Source: JALZKA01 sp963721645 (GTDB taxonomy: Bacteria; Actinomycetota; Thermoleophilia; Solirubrobacterales; 70-9). Taken from it: a stretch of DNA of 64,000 bases. The stretch lies in assembly GCA_963721645.1 (NCBI GenBank), contig CAVRJK010000002.1, positions 1,302,001-1,366,000 of the forward strand. Direction: 5' to 3'. The notes under the pieces are model-generated. The model saw only the letters and a list, made by a program, of their open reading frames with translations, was not told the DNA's origin and ran no database searches. The stretch's first letter is position 1. Each line of letters opens with the position of its first letter. Below are positions 42,446-50,920 of this stretch, piece after piece. A program made the position numbers and the translations under genes.

Positions 42446-45400
42446 TCAGTTGGGTAGGAGGCGCACGCGCTCGCAGCCACGCACATTGTCGCGTGGTCCC
42501 ACGGTCGCCCGATCCTTGCCCGGTCCACAGCGCACGAAATCGATCCCGCCTGCGTATGAGCGCAACCGGTCATCCCCCTTGCCGCCGTAGAGCTTGTCCT
42601 GGTCGCCCTCGCCGTTGAGACGGTCACCGCCCCCACCGCCCCGAAGGACATCCTCGCCGTCACCGCCATAAAGGCAGTCAACACCGCCTCGCCCGCTCAT
42701 TCGGTCGTTGCCCGCGAAGCCTGCAAGAAGCTCACTCAGGTCCGAGCCCCTCAAGACATCAGCAAGCGCTGTGCCCGGGATCGCGACTCTACACCTTCGC
42801 CCAGGGGGCGGCGGATCAGGCGGGTCGCCCCCGAACACTGCGTTGGACGGCAAGCCGTTCAGGTTCGCCCATTCATCGCGGGTTCCGCCCCGCTCAACCA
42901 CGGCCAACTCTCCGGGTTCCAGAGTTCGTGCCGTCACCCAGCGTCCGCCTTCCTTCTGCGCGGCGACCTCCTCCGGGTTGCCGTCCGGGTCGTAGATCGT
43001 CACCGTCGCGGTCTGAACATCCCCCGCGTCCAGCCACGGCCTGAACGAACACGCGAAGCAATACCACTCGAGTTTGGACGAGTCGCCAGGAGCCGCAGGG
43101 TCGCGGATGGCGGTTCGCTTGAAATCAATGAACCGAACGTCACTGTCGTACGTGTCGGGGTAATCCACGGGACCGATCTCCGCGACGATCTCGGGTCCGG
43201 GGCCTTCTGACTCAACGTTCGGGTCGGCGCCGCCGACCGTGTAAGTGGTTCTCGGACCGACCGCAAAAGAGAGCGTCCGGTCACCCTCCAGCCTCAGGTC
43301 AGACGCGGTAATGCCGCTCCACGGACTCACCTTGAACTCCTCGGAGTTGAGCGTGTAGGGAACCGTTGCTCCACCGCTTCGCCGCATTCCAGCGACTGAA
43401 AAGCGGTATGTCCCGGCCGGCGTCGCGCGTGGGCGGTCGCCGAGGTCGAAGGATGAGACAAAAGCCTCGAAATGAGCAGTCCAGCGCCACCTGTGGCCTC
43501 CGGTCAGATAGCTAGGCGTATCCGCCCCCTCCGGGAACTCGATCGTCACCGGAATCTCGCCGGACTGGTCTGCGAACGCAACCCATTTCGTTCCCACGAG
43601 CCTTTCGACCGCCACCTCCGGGTTGTCGGTGAAGTTCGAACCGCCGTTCCAGGTGAAGGTGGCAGCCCCGAAGCGCTCGATATCTGCGGGCTCGGAGACG
43701 CCCTTCGTTTGCCCACCCTCGTCTGGGATCGCGTTCTCGAATGCTGCGACCGCCGCGCCCCCCACGTCGCCAAGAGCTTGCGCCCGCGCCTCGTTCAGCG
43801 AAGTGTCAAGTTCTGCCTTGGCTGCCAGAAGTGCCTCCTGGGACTGGTCAGTCGGGGGAAGCACAGCCGGCTGGCGGAGGCGTCGAGCCATGTGGACGAG
43901 GCGACTCGCCATGTAGTCCGAGGAATGCGGCCCCCACGCGGTGAGCGCCTTGCGATAGTGATCGCCGCGCTGGTACTCGCGATATGTCGCGATGTAGCCG
44001 TTGTAGTCGTTGGCCATCGCGACGGGGATCGTCAACCCGTACCCCATCGCGGCCGACGGTGATTCCTCGCCGGGGAGACACTCCCGGTTGCCCGGGGAGA
44101 GCGGCCCAGCCCCACAGCGGTCATCGTGGGAGTAGTTGCCCTTGATCTCGCGAGGGTCGGTCGGCTCCGACTCCGCGTGCGCGGCATTCTCGGCGTTGTT
44201 CCAGCCATTTGCCGGATTTCGCACCTGTGCGCGGAACCGCTTGAGCTTGAGGTCGGAGACAGGAGGCAGGTCGGCTGAGGGATTGCCTGGGTCCGGGCAC
44301 GACCAGGTGCCACTGCCTGAACCGTCGGGCTCGTAGGTGCCGTCACCGACCGGATCGCATTGGGCGCTCCAGTCGAAGCCGACGTACTCGTTGTCAGGTA
44401 CGCGATCCGTTCTGGTGACGATGTTCTGCGACTGGTCGTACCACTGCTCACACGAGCAGATCGGAAGAACGATGTCGCCCAGCCTCAACACCTGGAGGTG
44501 GACATCGATGTCTTCCGCGAGACCGGTGTACGAGGGGGCTGAGTAATTCTCGGGTACGGGTATCCCAAGCGCCTGGAAGTCGTCCGTCGTGAGGCCCGGG
44601 TCGATGCCGGGAACGCCGCCGGTCGGCGGATCCGGCAGCCCGATCAGGCCGCTCAGCGAGTCAAGGCCCTGGAGGACACCCTGGCAGTCAGGCAGCCCCA
44701 CTACGGGTAGCTGAGGGTTTCCGCCGAGACCCTTGTCGGTCTTGCAGTTCGACACGCCTGGGTAGGGATGGGAGAAGGGGCCCGGAAACCAGCGATCGTC
44801 GCTTGCCACTGCGAAGTCCTGCGCGAACGGAACGACCAAGCCGCCGCTTGGCGCCACTCCGGTCGCCACGTTGCCGCGAAGCTCAAGTGCTGCGTCTGCA
44901 AGCAGGCGCGCGGCGTATTCGGCCTGGCCATACTCGCGATGGGGGAACTCCAATCGCTCATGGACCGAATGGAAGGTCGAGCGCTCGGGCTCTGCGGTGC
45001 CCACCGAGCGCTGCATGAAGATGGTGGTCGCGCCGGAGTCGCGATCCACCATCCGCTCCAGCGGCGCTATGTAGTCCGCCGAGATCAGGTCATTGCCATT
45101 CAGGAACTCTGGATGCCCAGACCAACTCACGAGGTTCGCCAGCGGTTTGGGGTCCTGCGGATTCGACACGTCGTCAAAGCGGATCACTGCCAGGTTCTTG
45201 TCCGTGTCCGAGAACGGGTAGCCCGCAGGGGTGCCGTCGTCCGCAATCTGCGGCCCGAACGAATGGCGGTGCGTCTTGTCGAAAGCGCCGCTCGCGGCGC
45301 CCATCCTCACCGGGACGAGTTCGTCGCAGGCGCTCTCAACCGCGAGAGCCATGCGCTCGGCCATGTACTCGAAGAAGCGAACATCGAAGATGTCCTGGAA

Positions 45401-45853
45401 CGCCCATGCACCCCATGCCGTAGAGGAGTAGAAGGGCGATGAATGGTTGTGCGAGGAGACCACCGTCAGCGTCTGCTCGGTAATCCCGCAATCGCCTTCC
45501 TGCTCGAGTATCTGCGTCGCCCGGCGCCAGACCAGGTCCTGAGGTATGTAGAGGTCGTTCTTGACGATCGCGACGCGGTGGCCATCAGCGCCCTCGACGA
45601 CGATCGCACGCGCCTTCAGGCGGGATTGGATCCCATAGGACGCTGCTCGTCGGTACGAATGAACGGTCGGGTCGTAGTTGCCGCTGGCCGGGTCCACGAA
45701 AGTCCCATCGGATGCGTACTGGCCGGCGGACGCGCCCACATGCCACGAAGCGTCAACCGATGCAGTTCCCGCGCGTACGTCGGCACGTGCCACCGACGGC
45801 AACAGCATCGGCGCGCAAAGAACCGCGAGGAGTGAAATTAACTTCCAACCCAT
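42446..45853 (-). CDS. Secreted neutral-ceramidase-like protein with Ca-binding repeats
   Basis: About 1135 aa from ATG at 45853. A Sec signal (WKLISLLAVLCAPMLLPSVARA) is followed by a neutral/alkaline ceramidase-type domain: TLTVVSSHNHSSP (zinc His-x-His, near 145), LVSWSGHPEFLNGNDLISADYI and IFMQRSVGTAEP. A long beta-rich middle follows, and the last ~100 residues carry RTX-like repeats (GGDGEDVLRGGGGGDRLNGE, KLYGGKGDDRL). Ceramidases hydrolyse sphingolipid amides outside the cell. GTAEP replaces the usual GDVSP of characterised enzymes, so activity needs proof. It is an accessory-type gene between proB and obg. Confidence 0.8.
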   Translation of the reverse strand: MGWKLISLLAVLCAPMLLPSVARADVRAGTASVDASWHVGASAGQYASDGTFVDPASGNYDPTVHSYRRAASYGIQSRLKARAIVVEGADGHRVAIVKNDLYIPQDLVWRRATQILEQEGDCGITEQTLTVVSSHNHSSPFYSSTAWGAWAFQDIFDVRFFEYMAERMALAVESACDELVPVRMGAASGAFDKTHRHSFGPQIADDGTPAGYPFSDTDKNLAVIRFDDVSNPQDPKPLANLVSWSGHPEFLNGNDLISADYIAPLERMVDRDSGATTIFMQRSVGTAEPERSTFHSVHERLEFPHREYGQAEYAARLLADAALELRGNVATGVAPSGGLVVPFAQDFAVASDDRWFPGPFSHPYPGVSNCKTDKGLGGNPQLPVVGLPDCQGVLQGLDSLSGLIGLPDPPTGGVPGIDPGLTTDDFQALGIPVPENYSAPSYTGLAEDIDVHLQVLRLGDIVLPICSCEQWYDQSQNIVTRTDRVPDNEYVGFDWSAQCDPVGDGTYEPDGSGSGTWSCPDPGNPSADLPPVSDLKLKRFRAQVRNPANGWNNAENAAHAESEPTDPREIKGNYSHDDRCGAGPLSPGNRECLPGEESPSAAMGYGLTIPVAMANDYNGYIATYREYQRGDHYRKALTAWGPHSSDYMASRLVHMARRLRQPAVLPPTDQSQEALLAAKAELDTSLNEARAQALGDVGGAAVAAFENAIPDEGGQTKGVSEPADIERFGAATFTWNGGSNFTDNPEVAVERLVGTKWVAFADQSGEIPVTIEFPEGADTPSYLTGGHRWRWTAHFEAFVSSFDLGDRPRATPAGTYRFSVAGMRRSGGATVPYTLNSEEFKVSPWSGITASDLRLEGDRTLSFAVGPRTTYTVGGADPNVESEGPGPEIVAEIGPVDYPDTYDSDVRFIDFKRTAIRDPAAPGDSSKLEWYCFACSFRPWLDAGDVQTATVTIYDPDGNPEEVAAQKEGGRWVTARTLEPGELAVVERGGTRDEWANLNGLPSNAVFGGDPPDPPPPGRRCRVAIPGTALADVLRGSDLSELLAGFAGNDRMSGRGGVDCLYGGDGEDVLRGGGGGDRLNGEGDQDKLYGGKGDDRLRSYAGGIDFVRCGPGKDRATVGPRDNVRGCERVRLLPN

Positions 45854-45961
45854 CCCGCCGGAGACCGTAGAACCTGGACGCGCCACGTGCGCCGGTTCCT
45901 CGGCGCCGCGTGGGGCGGCCGCCCTGCGCCCGCCGGAGCAGCGCAAGGCGCTGGCGGCCGG

Positions 45962-47260
45962 TCAGCCCGGGTGGAACTCGAACTCGTCCTCGCCGATCCG
46001 CACTTCGTCCCCCGGCTCGAAACCCGCCCGCTCGAGCGCCGCTACCACGCCGATCTCGCGCAGCCTGTCCTCCAGATAGGAGAGCGCCTCGTAATTGGAG
46101 AGGTCATGGCGCGAAACGAGGAGCTCGATCCCCCGCCCCTCGACCCGCCACGCGTCGTTCTCGCGCACAACGTCAAAGCCCTGGTCGGCGGCCGGCCTGT
46201 AGACCATGTGTTCGGCCTCGAACTGGTCCTCCCCGTCGCCTACCGCCGGTTCGGCTCGCACTTCCTGCGGCACGGCTTCGAAGATCGCGTGGACAAGCTC
46301 GTCGATCCCCTCGCCCGTTGCCGACGAGGCCGCGAGGACTCTCGCGGAGGCCGCTCCAACGGATTCCGCGAGTTCGCCGACCCATTCCTCGGCACCGTCG
46401 GGGGGCAGCAGGTCGACCTTCGAGAACAGAACGATCTCGGGTAGTTCGGCGAGCCCCGCCCCATAGGCCGAGAGCTCCTCTCGAACCGTTGCGTATGCCT
46501 CCGCAGGCTCGGGCGCCCCGTCCGGCGGATCCACCTCCACGACGTGCACCAACACCCGACACCGCTCGACGTGTGCGAGGAACTCGTGTCCCATCCCGGC
46601 CCCTGACGCGGCTCCTTCGATCAACCCCGGGATATCCGCCAGTACCAGCTGGCGATCCGAGTCCTCGATGGTGCCGAGGATGGGATCGACGGTCGTGAAC
46701 GGATAGTCAGCCACCTTCGGGCGAGCGTTCGTCAACCGCGCCAGAAGCGACGACTTTCCCGCGTTGGGCAATCCCACCAGCCCCGCATCCGCCAAGAGTC
46801 GGAGCTGAAGCTCGATCCAGCCCTCCTCGCCCGGAAGTCCCTTTTCGGCGAATCGCGGAGCTTGGCGCGTGGACGTGGCGAAGCGCTTGTTGCCATTCCC
46901 GCCTGCGCCGCCCGATGCGACGACGGCGCGCTGCCCCGGCTCCACAAGGTCGTAAGACGTCCCGTCGATGCCCTCTGCGGACGTTCCGGGCGGGACGAGC
47001 ACCTCCAGGGTGTCTCCCCGCGCGCCCTGCTTGCGCGCGCCCTCGCCGTGTCTGCCTCGCCCGGCTTTGAAGTGGCGCGCGATCTTCAGCGAGGCCAGAT
47101 CTCGTCGAGACGGATCGCAGATCAGGACGACATGGCCACCGCGCCCCCCGTCCCCGCCGTCGGGTCCGCCGTGCGGCACGTGCGCCTCCCGTCGAAACGA
47201 GACCACGCCGTTGCCGCCACTGCCGCCCTGAACCCATATGCGCGCGCGATCGGAGAACAC
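45962..47260 (-). CDS. obg: GTPase Obg (CgtA)
   Basis: A 432-aa Obg acting in 50S assembly. The Gly-rich Obg fold (FSDRARIWVQGGSGGNGVVSFRREAHVPHGGPDGGDGG, 1-155) precedes the G domain (VGLPNAGKSSLLARLTNARPKVADYPFTTVDP, DIPGLIEGAASGAG, FSKVDLL) and a C-terminal OCT domain. GTG at 47260 matches the family N-terminus; the frame stays open upstream but without family sequence. Normally obg follows rpmA; here a sigma/anti-sigma pair intervenes. Confidence 0.96.
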   Translation of the reverse strand: MFSDRARIWVQGGSGGNGVVSFRREAHVPHGGPDGGDGGRGGHVVLICDPSRRDLASLKIARHFKAGRGRHGEGARKQGARGDTLEVLVPPGTSAEGIDGTSYDLVEPGQRAVVASGGAGGNGNKRFATSTRQAPRFAEKGLPGEEGWIELQLRLLADAGLVGLPNAGKSSLLARLTNARPKVADYPFTTVDPILGTIEDSDRQLVLADIPGLIEGAASGAGMGHEFLAHVERCRVLVHVVEVDPPDGAPEPAEAYATVREELSAYGAGLAELPEIVLFSKVDLLPPDGAEEWVGELAESVGAASARVLAASSATGEGIDELVHAIFEAVPQEVRAEPAVGDGEDQFEAEHMVYRPAADQGFDVVRENDAWRVEGRGIELLVSRHDLSNYEALSYLEDRLREIGVVAALERAGFEPGDEVRIGEDEFEFHPG

Positions 47261-47361
47261 GCGTTGAGTCTGGCAGCGCGGCAAACTTGCGTAGCAACTG
47301 CCAAGGGGACTGGCGCAGACGTGGCGCCCCAGACCCCAGCCGATGGGGTCAGCCCTTCCGA

Positions 47362-47378
47362 GGCAGGCGCCACCTGCC
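47362..47378 (-). terminator. Hairpin after the anti-sigma gene
   Basis: GGCAGG-TGGCG-CCTGCC on the minus strand begins 4 bases after the anti-sigma stop (TAA, 47383-47385). A second stem, GACCCC-N7-GGGGTC, lies at 47332-47350. Together they may separate the sigma unit from obg. No T-run. Confidence 0.45.
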
Positions 47379-47382
47379 GCCT

Positions 47383-47616
47383 TTAGGGCAGCTGCGAGAG
47401 GATGCGCTCGCGAAGCTCGGGGTCGAACTCCGTCTCGCGGAGACCCTTCAGAGCCGTGATGGTCGCCCGCATCTGCGCCAGATAGGCGACGCATGCGTCG
47501 CACTGCGCGAGATGCTCTTCGGTCCAGTGCTTCTCAGCCTCGGAGAGCTTTCCCTCGAGGTAGTTGGTGACCTCTTCTACGAAGTCCTTGCAGACGATGT
47601 TTTCGGTGACGCTCAT
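47383..47616 (-). CDS. Zinc-finger anti-sigma factor, soluble
   Basis: A 77-aa protein with the ZAS motif H35-x3-C39-x2-C42 (EEHLAQCDAC) and an additional Cys at position 9. Such domains clamp ECF sigma factors, and Zn-thiol chemistry often senses oxidation. There is no membrane helix, so this is a cytoplasmic anti-sigma. ATG overlaps the sigma gene stop by 4 bases, supporting a cognate pair. Confidence 0.88.
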   Translation of the reverse strand: MSVTENIVCKDFVEEVTNYLEGKLSEAEKHWTEEHLAQCDACVAYLAQMRATITALKGLRETEFDPELRERILSQLP

Positions 47617-48233
47617 ATCGAAAGGCTTTCCTTGTCGAGCTCGTCCTCCAGAGCCGCCCGCACCTTCGAGCGTGCTCGGTGGAGGAGGACTCGTTGATTG
47701 GTCTCCGATACGCCGAGCGCGTTACGCGCCTCTTCCGCCGAGTAGCCCTGGACGTCGCGAAGGACGATCACCTCCCGCTGGCGCGGCGGCAATCCGGCTA
47801 TCGCCTCGAGCATCGTGCGGCGCGCCTCGTCCGTCGCCAGCTTTCGCTCAGGCTCCAGCCATTCGGCAGGCGGGCTCGCCCATGCGCCGCGGAGCTCTCC
47901 GGCGCCACCGTGGAAGCGGTCAGGGTCTACTGCCGGGCCACCTCCCTCCTCGGCTCGCCGCTGGAAATACGAGATCGGCAGTGTCCGCTTCTCGCGCTTG
48001 CCGCGGGTCCTGGCGATATTGAGCAGGATCCCGAAGATCCACGTGCGAAGGGCTGAGCGCCCTTCGAAGCGATCGATTCCCTTCAAGACTCCCACCCAGG
48101 TGTCCTGCACCACCTCCTCGGCCACCGCCCTGCTCGGTACGTGCGCCATCGCGAGGCGCAGGAGCGCGGGAGTCAGGTCATCGACAAGCTTGGTGTACGC
48201 GTCACGGTCGCCACGCCGGAGCGCCTCGACCAA
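47613..48233 (-). CDS. ECF-type RNA polymerase sigma factor
   Basis: A 206-aa sigma-70 family factor. Sigma-2 (about 15-80) has MAHVPSRAVAEEVVQDTWVGVLKGIDRFEGRSALRTWIFGILLNIARTRGKRE, and sigma-4 (about 140-200) has LPPRQREVIVLRDVQGYSAEEARNALGVSETNQRVLLHRARSKVR. A Gly-rich linker joins them. There is no sigma-3, as in ECFs. It is coupled to an anti-sigma gene and placed inside the rplU-rpmA-obg set, so regulation linked to translation stress is possible but not shown. Confidence 0.93.
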   Translation of the reverse strand: MVEALRRGDRDAYTKLVDDLTPALLRLAMAHVPSRAVAEEVVQDTWVGVLKGIDRFEGRSALRTWIFGILLNIARTRGKREKRTLPISYFQRRAEEGGGPAVDPDRFHGGAGELRGAWASPPAEWLEPERKLATDEARRTMLEAIAGLPPRQREVIVLRDVQGYSAEEARNALGVSETNQRVLLHRARSKVRAALEDELDKESLSI

Positions 48234-48263
48234 CTCGTGGTCGGCCGTCTGCGTGATGGGCAG

Positions 48264-48518
48264 CTACTCCGCTTCTGCGACGGAAACGATGCGGCCCTTG
48301 CGGCCGGAGTGAAACTCGACCAGGCCGGGGCGAGTCGCAAAGATCGTGTGGTCGCGGCCGATGCCCGTGCCGTCGCCGGGGCGGAAGCGCGTACCGCGCT
48401 GGCGAACGATGATCTCGCCGCCGCCGACCTCTTGGCCGGCGAATACCTTGACGCCCAGCATCTTGGGGTTCGAATCGCGACCGTTTCGGGAGGAGCCGAG
48501 CCCCTTCTTATGGGCCAT
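48264..48518 (-). CDS. rpmA: 50S ribosomal protein L27
   Basis: An 84-aa L27: MAHKKGLGSSRNGRDSNPKM, VKVFAGQEVGGGEIIVRQRG and HTIFATRPGLVEFH. Its N-terminus reaches the peptidyl-transferase centre. It begins on the base after the rplU stop, an unusually tight junction that suggests coupled translation. Confidence 0.97.
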   Translation of the reverse strand: MAHKKGLGSSRNGRDSNPKMLGVKVFAGQEVGGGEIIVRQRGTRFRPGDGTGIGRDHTIFATRPGLVEFHSGRKGRIVSVAEAE

Positions 48519-49004
48519 CTACGAGTCCTCCTCGGTCTTCTTGGCGGCCGGCTTCTTGGCAGCGGGCTTCTTGGCGGCCGGCTTTTTGGCGGGCGCCTTG
48601 GCCGCAGGAGCCTTCTTTTCGGCCGGCTTCTCGGCCGTCTCGGCCTTCGGCTCGTCCGCGTCCTTCTTGGTGGCCGGCTTGCGCGTAAGCATCTTCACGT
48701 CCTTGACCTCGAGCCTCGTAAGCGAGGAGCGGTGGCCGCGACGCTTGCGATAGCCCTTCTTGGCCTTGTACTTGAAGACCTTGATCTTCTCGCCTCGGAA
48801 GTGCTCGACGACCTCGGCCTCGACCTTGACCTTCTCGAGGTCCGCGCCGCTGCCGACGAACTTGTCGTCGCCTGAGAACATGACCGGGCGGAGCGTCACC
48901 TTGGCGCCCTCGTCCTCAGCCATGCGGTCGACAACCAGAACCGTGCCCTTTTCGGCGCGGTACTGCTTGCCACCAGCCTCGATTATCGCGTAGGTATCAG
49001 CCAT
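48519..49004 (-). CDS. rplU: 50S ribosomal protein L21 with Lys/Pro/Ala tail
   Basis: Residues 1-105 are L21 (MADTYAIIEAGGKQYRAEKG, VVEHFRGEKIKVFKYKAKKGYRKRRGHR). A low-complexity tail of about 55 residues follows, with repeats of AKKPA (PAAKKPAAKKPAAKK) and acidic end TEEDS. Ordinary L21 is about 103 aa. Such histone-H1-like tails occur on some actinobacterial ribosomal proteins and may bind RNA. Confidence 0.95.
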   Translation of the reverse strand: MADTYAIIEAGGKQYRAEKGTVLVVDRMAEDEGAKVTLRPVMFSGDDKFVGSGADLEKVKVEAEVVEHFRGEKIKVFKYKAKKGYRKRRGHRSSLTRLEVKDVKMLTRKPATKKDADEPKAETAEKPAEKKAPAAKAPAKKPAAKKPAAKKPAAKKTEEDS

Positions 49005-49064
49005 AAGAATCCGGCCGGGGAGTGTAGCCCGCGGCTACCGAGCAATCAGCAGGACCGGGTCGGC

Positions 49065-50915
49065 CTAGGCAGCGGGCGCCGACTCGTCGCGAGCACCCGA
49101 GCGGCCTCGACCTCCACGGTTACCTCGGCGGCGGCGAGGTGTCTCCTCCCCCTCGTCAGCGGCCTCCCCGCCTCCATCACCGTCGCCATCCGAGCCGTTG
49201 TCGGAGCCGGCGTCCACCAGGGAAGCCGACGCCTGCGAACGAGCCACGGCGTCGATCCGCACCAGGCGCCGCTCGCCAACGTGCTTGCCGCCGCCGTTGA
49301 CGGACACGATGTACGAGTCCACGCGCGCAATTGCGTCGTCGGCCTCGTACATGTGGGGCTCCTCGATCGCGACGAGGACCTCGTCCCCCACCGCAAACGG
49401 AAGCGCCATGCGCTCGATGTCCGTGCGGGTTCCCTCTTCGGAGACTTCGTATGTATCGACCGAGAGCGCGTCGCCTCCCTCGAAGTGGAAGTCCTTGCCG
49501 GTCTCCTTCTCAAGCTCGATCAGGCCGGATCCCTCCTCGGTCAGCTTTGCCGCAACGCGCGGATTGACACGGATCAGGAACGCCTCAGGCTCGGACTTCT
49601 GTGCCACGAGCTCACGAAGCTTTCGAATGACGTCGATCGCGACGGTCTCCTCGGAGAGGATCACACCCTCTCCCTCGCACACCGGACAAACCTTCGTGAG
49701 GATCTCGCGCACACCGTCGGTGACGTTCTGGCGGGTCATCTCGACCAGCCCGAGCGGCGAGATCTCGACCACATAGGTCTTGGTCTTGTCCTCGTCGAGC
49801 GCCTCGCGCATCGTCTTCAGGACCTGATCGCGGTTCCGGGCGCGGGCCATGTCGATGAAGTCGACGACGATGATCCCGCCGATGTCACGCAGACGGAGCT
49901 GGCGGACGACCTCTTCGGCCGCCTCGATGTTCACCCGGGTGATCGTGTCCTCAAGGCGCCCCTTGCCGCGGCCCGTGAAGCTGCCGGTGTTGATGTCGAT
50001 GACCGTCAGCGCCTCGGCGTAGTCGATCATCAGGTAGCCGCCCGAGGGCAGGTCCACCCTCCGCGAGAGCGTTGAGCGCACCGCCTGCTCGGCACCCTCA
50101 CGCTCGAAGAGCGGCTCGGCACCTTCGTAGGTCTCGACCTTTTCGACCAGTTCCGGCGCGGTGCGCTGGAAGAAGCTCGTCACGCGCTGGTGCTGCTTTT
50201 CGTCGTCGATGATCGCCTTGTCGAATTCGGACGGCAGGACGTCGCGGAGCACGCGGATCGACAGATCAGCCTCCTGGAAGACCAGGTCGGGCGCCTTCAC
50301 CTCGCCACCCCGGCGCTCGACGACCTCGGCGAGCTTGTGGAGATACGCGAGATCGCGCTCGAAGTCGTCTGCCTGGGCACCTTGCGCCGCGGTGCGGACG
50401 ATGACGCCGCCGTCGCCCTTGTGGATCTTGTGGAGCAGCTTTCGCTGGCGGTCACGCTCAGAGTCGGGAAGCCTGCGGCTCGCGCCGACCCCCGCGCCCT
50501 GCGGCATGTAGACCAGGTAGCGCCCGGCGATCGAGAGCTGCATCGAGAGGCGGGCCCCCTTCGTCTTCAAGGGGTCCTTGACAACCTGGACGAGCACTTC
50601 CTGCTTGGACTTGATCAGCTCATCGATGCGCCGGCCCTTGCCGTGACCACGGCGCGGGACCTTCTCGCCTCCGGGCAGGACGATCTCGTCGACGTGCAAA
50701 AAGCCGTTTCGCTCGAGCCCGATATCGACGAACGCGGCCTCCATTCCGGGCAGGACGTTGTCGACGACACCCTTGTAGATGTTGCCGACTATTGAGCGAG
50801 AGCCGCGGCGCTCGACATAGAGCTCGGCGACTCGGGACTTCTGCTTTTCCTTGGCCTCGAAGACCGCAACGCGGGTTTCTCCGGCGTCTACTGATACGAG
50901 AATCTTTTTCTTCAA
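49065..50915 (-). CDS. rng: Ribonuclease E/G
   Basis: A 616-aa endoribonuclease. MKKKILVSVDAGETRVAVFE and an S1 domain (about 37-130, GNIYKGVVDNVLPGMEAAFVDIGLERNGFLHVDEI) precede the RNase H-like and DNase I-like catalytic parts. GGIIVVDFIDMARARNRDQVL holds the Mg-binding Asp, and CPVCEGEG is the zinc link that joins monomers. A TRAM-like segment ends the core, followed by a disordered Gly/Asp/Arg tail (RRRRGNRGGRGRSGARDE). It processes rRNA and turns over mRNA. It lies before rplU-rpmA, a common order. Confidence 0.95.
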   Translation of the reverse strand: MKKKILVSVDAGETRVAVFEAKEKQKSRVAELYVERRGSRSIVGNIYKGVVDNVLPGMEAAFVDIGLERNGFLHVDEIVLPGGEKVPRRGHGKGRRIDELIKSKQEVLVQVVKDPLKTKGARLSMQLSIAGRYLVYMPQGAGVGASRRLPDSERDRQRKLLHKIHKGDGGVIVRTAAQGAQADDFERDLAYLHKLAEVVERRGGEVKAPDLVFQEADLSIRVLRDVLPSEFDKAIIDDEKQHQRVTSFFQRTAPELVEKVETYEGAEPLFEREGAEQAVRSTLSRRVDLPSGGYLMIDYAEALTVIDINTGSFTGRGKGRLEDTITRVNIEAAEEVVRQLRLRDIGGIIVVDFIDMARARNRDQVLKTMREALDEDKTKTYVVEISPLGLVEMTRQNVTDGVREILTKVCPVCEGEGVILSEETVAIDVIRKLRELVAQKSEPEAFLIRVNPRVAAKLTEEGSGLIELEKETGKDFHFEGGDALSVDTYEVSEEGTRTDIERMALPFAVGDEVLVAIEEPHMYEADDAIARVDSYIVSVNGGGKHVGERRLVRIDAVARSQASASLVDAGSDNGSDGDGDGGGEAADEGEETPRRRRGNRGGRGRSGARDESAPAA

Positions 50916-50920
50916 CTAGC

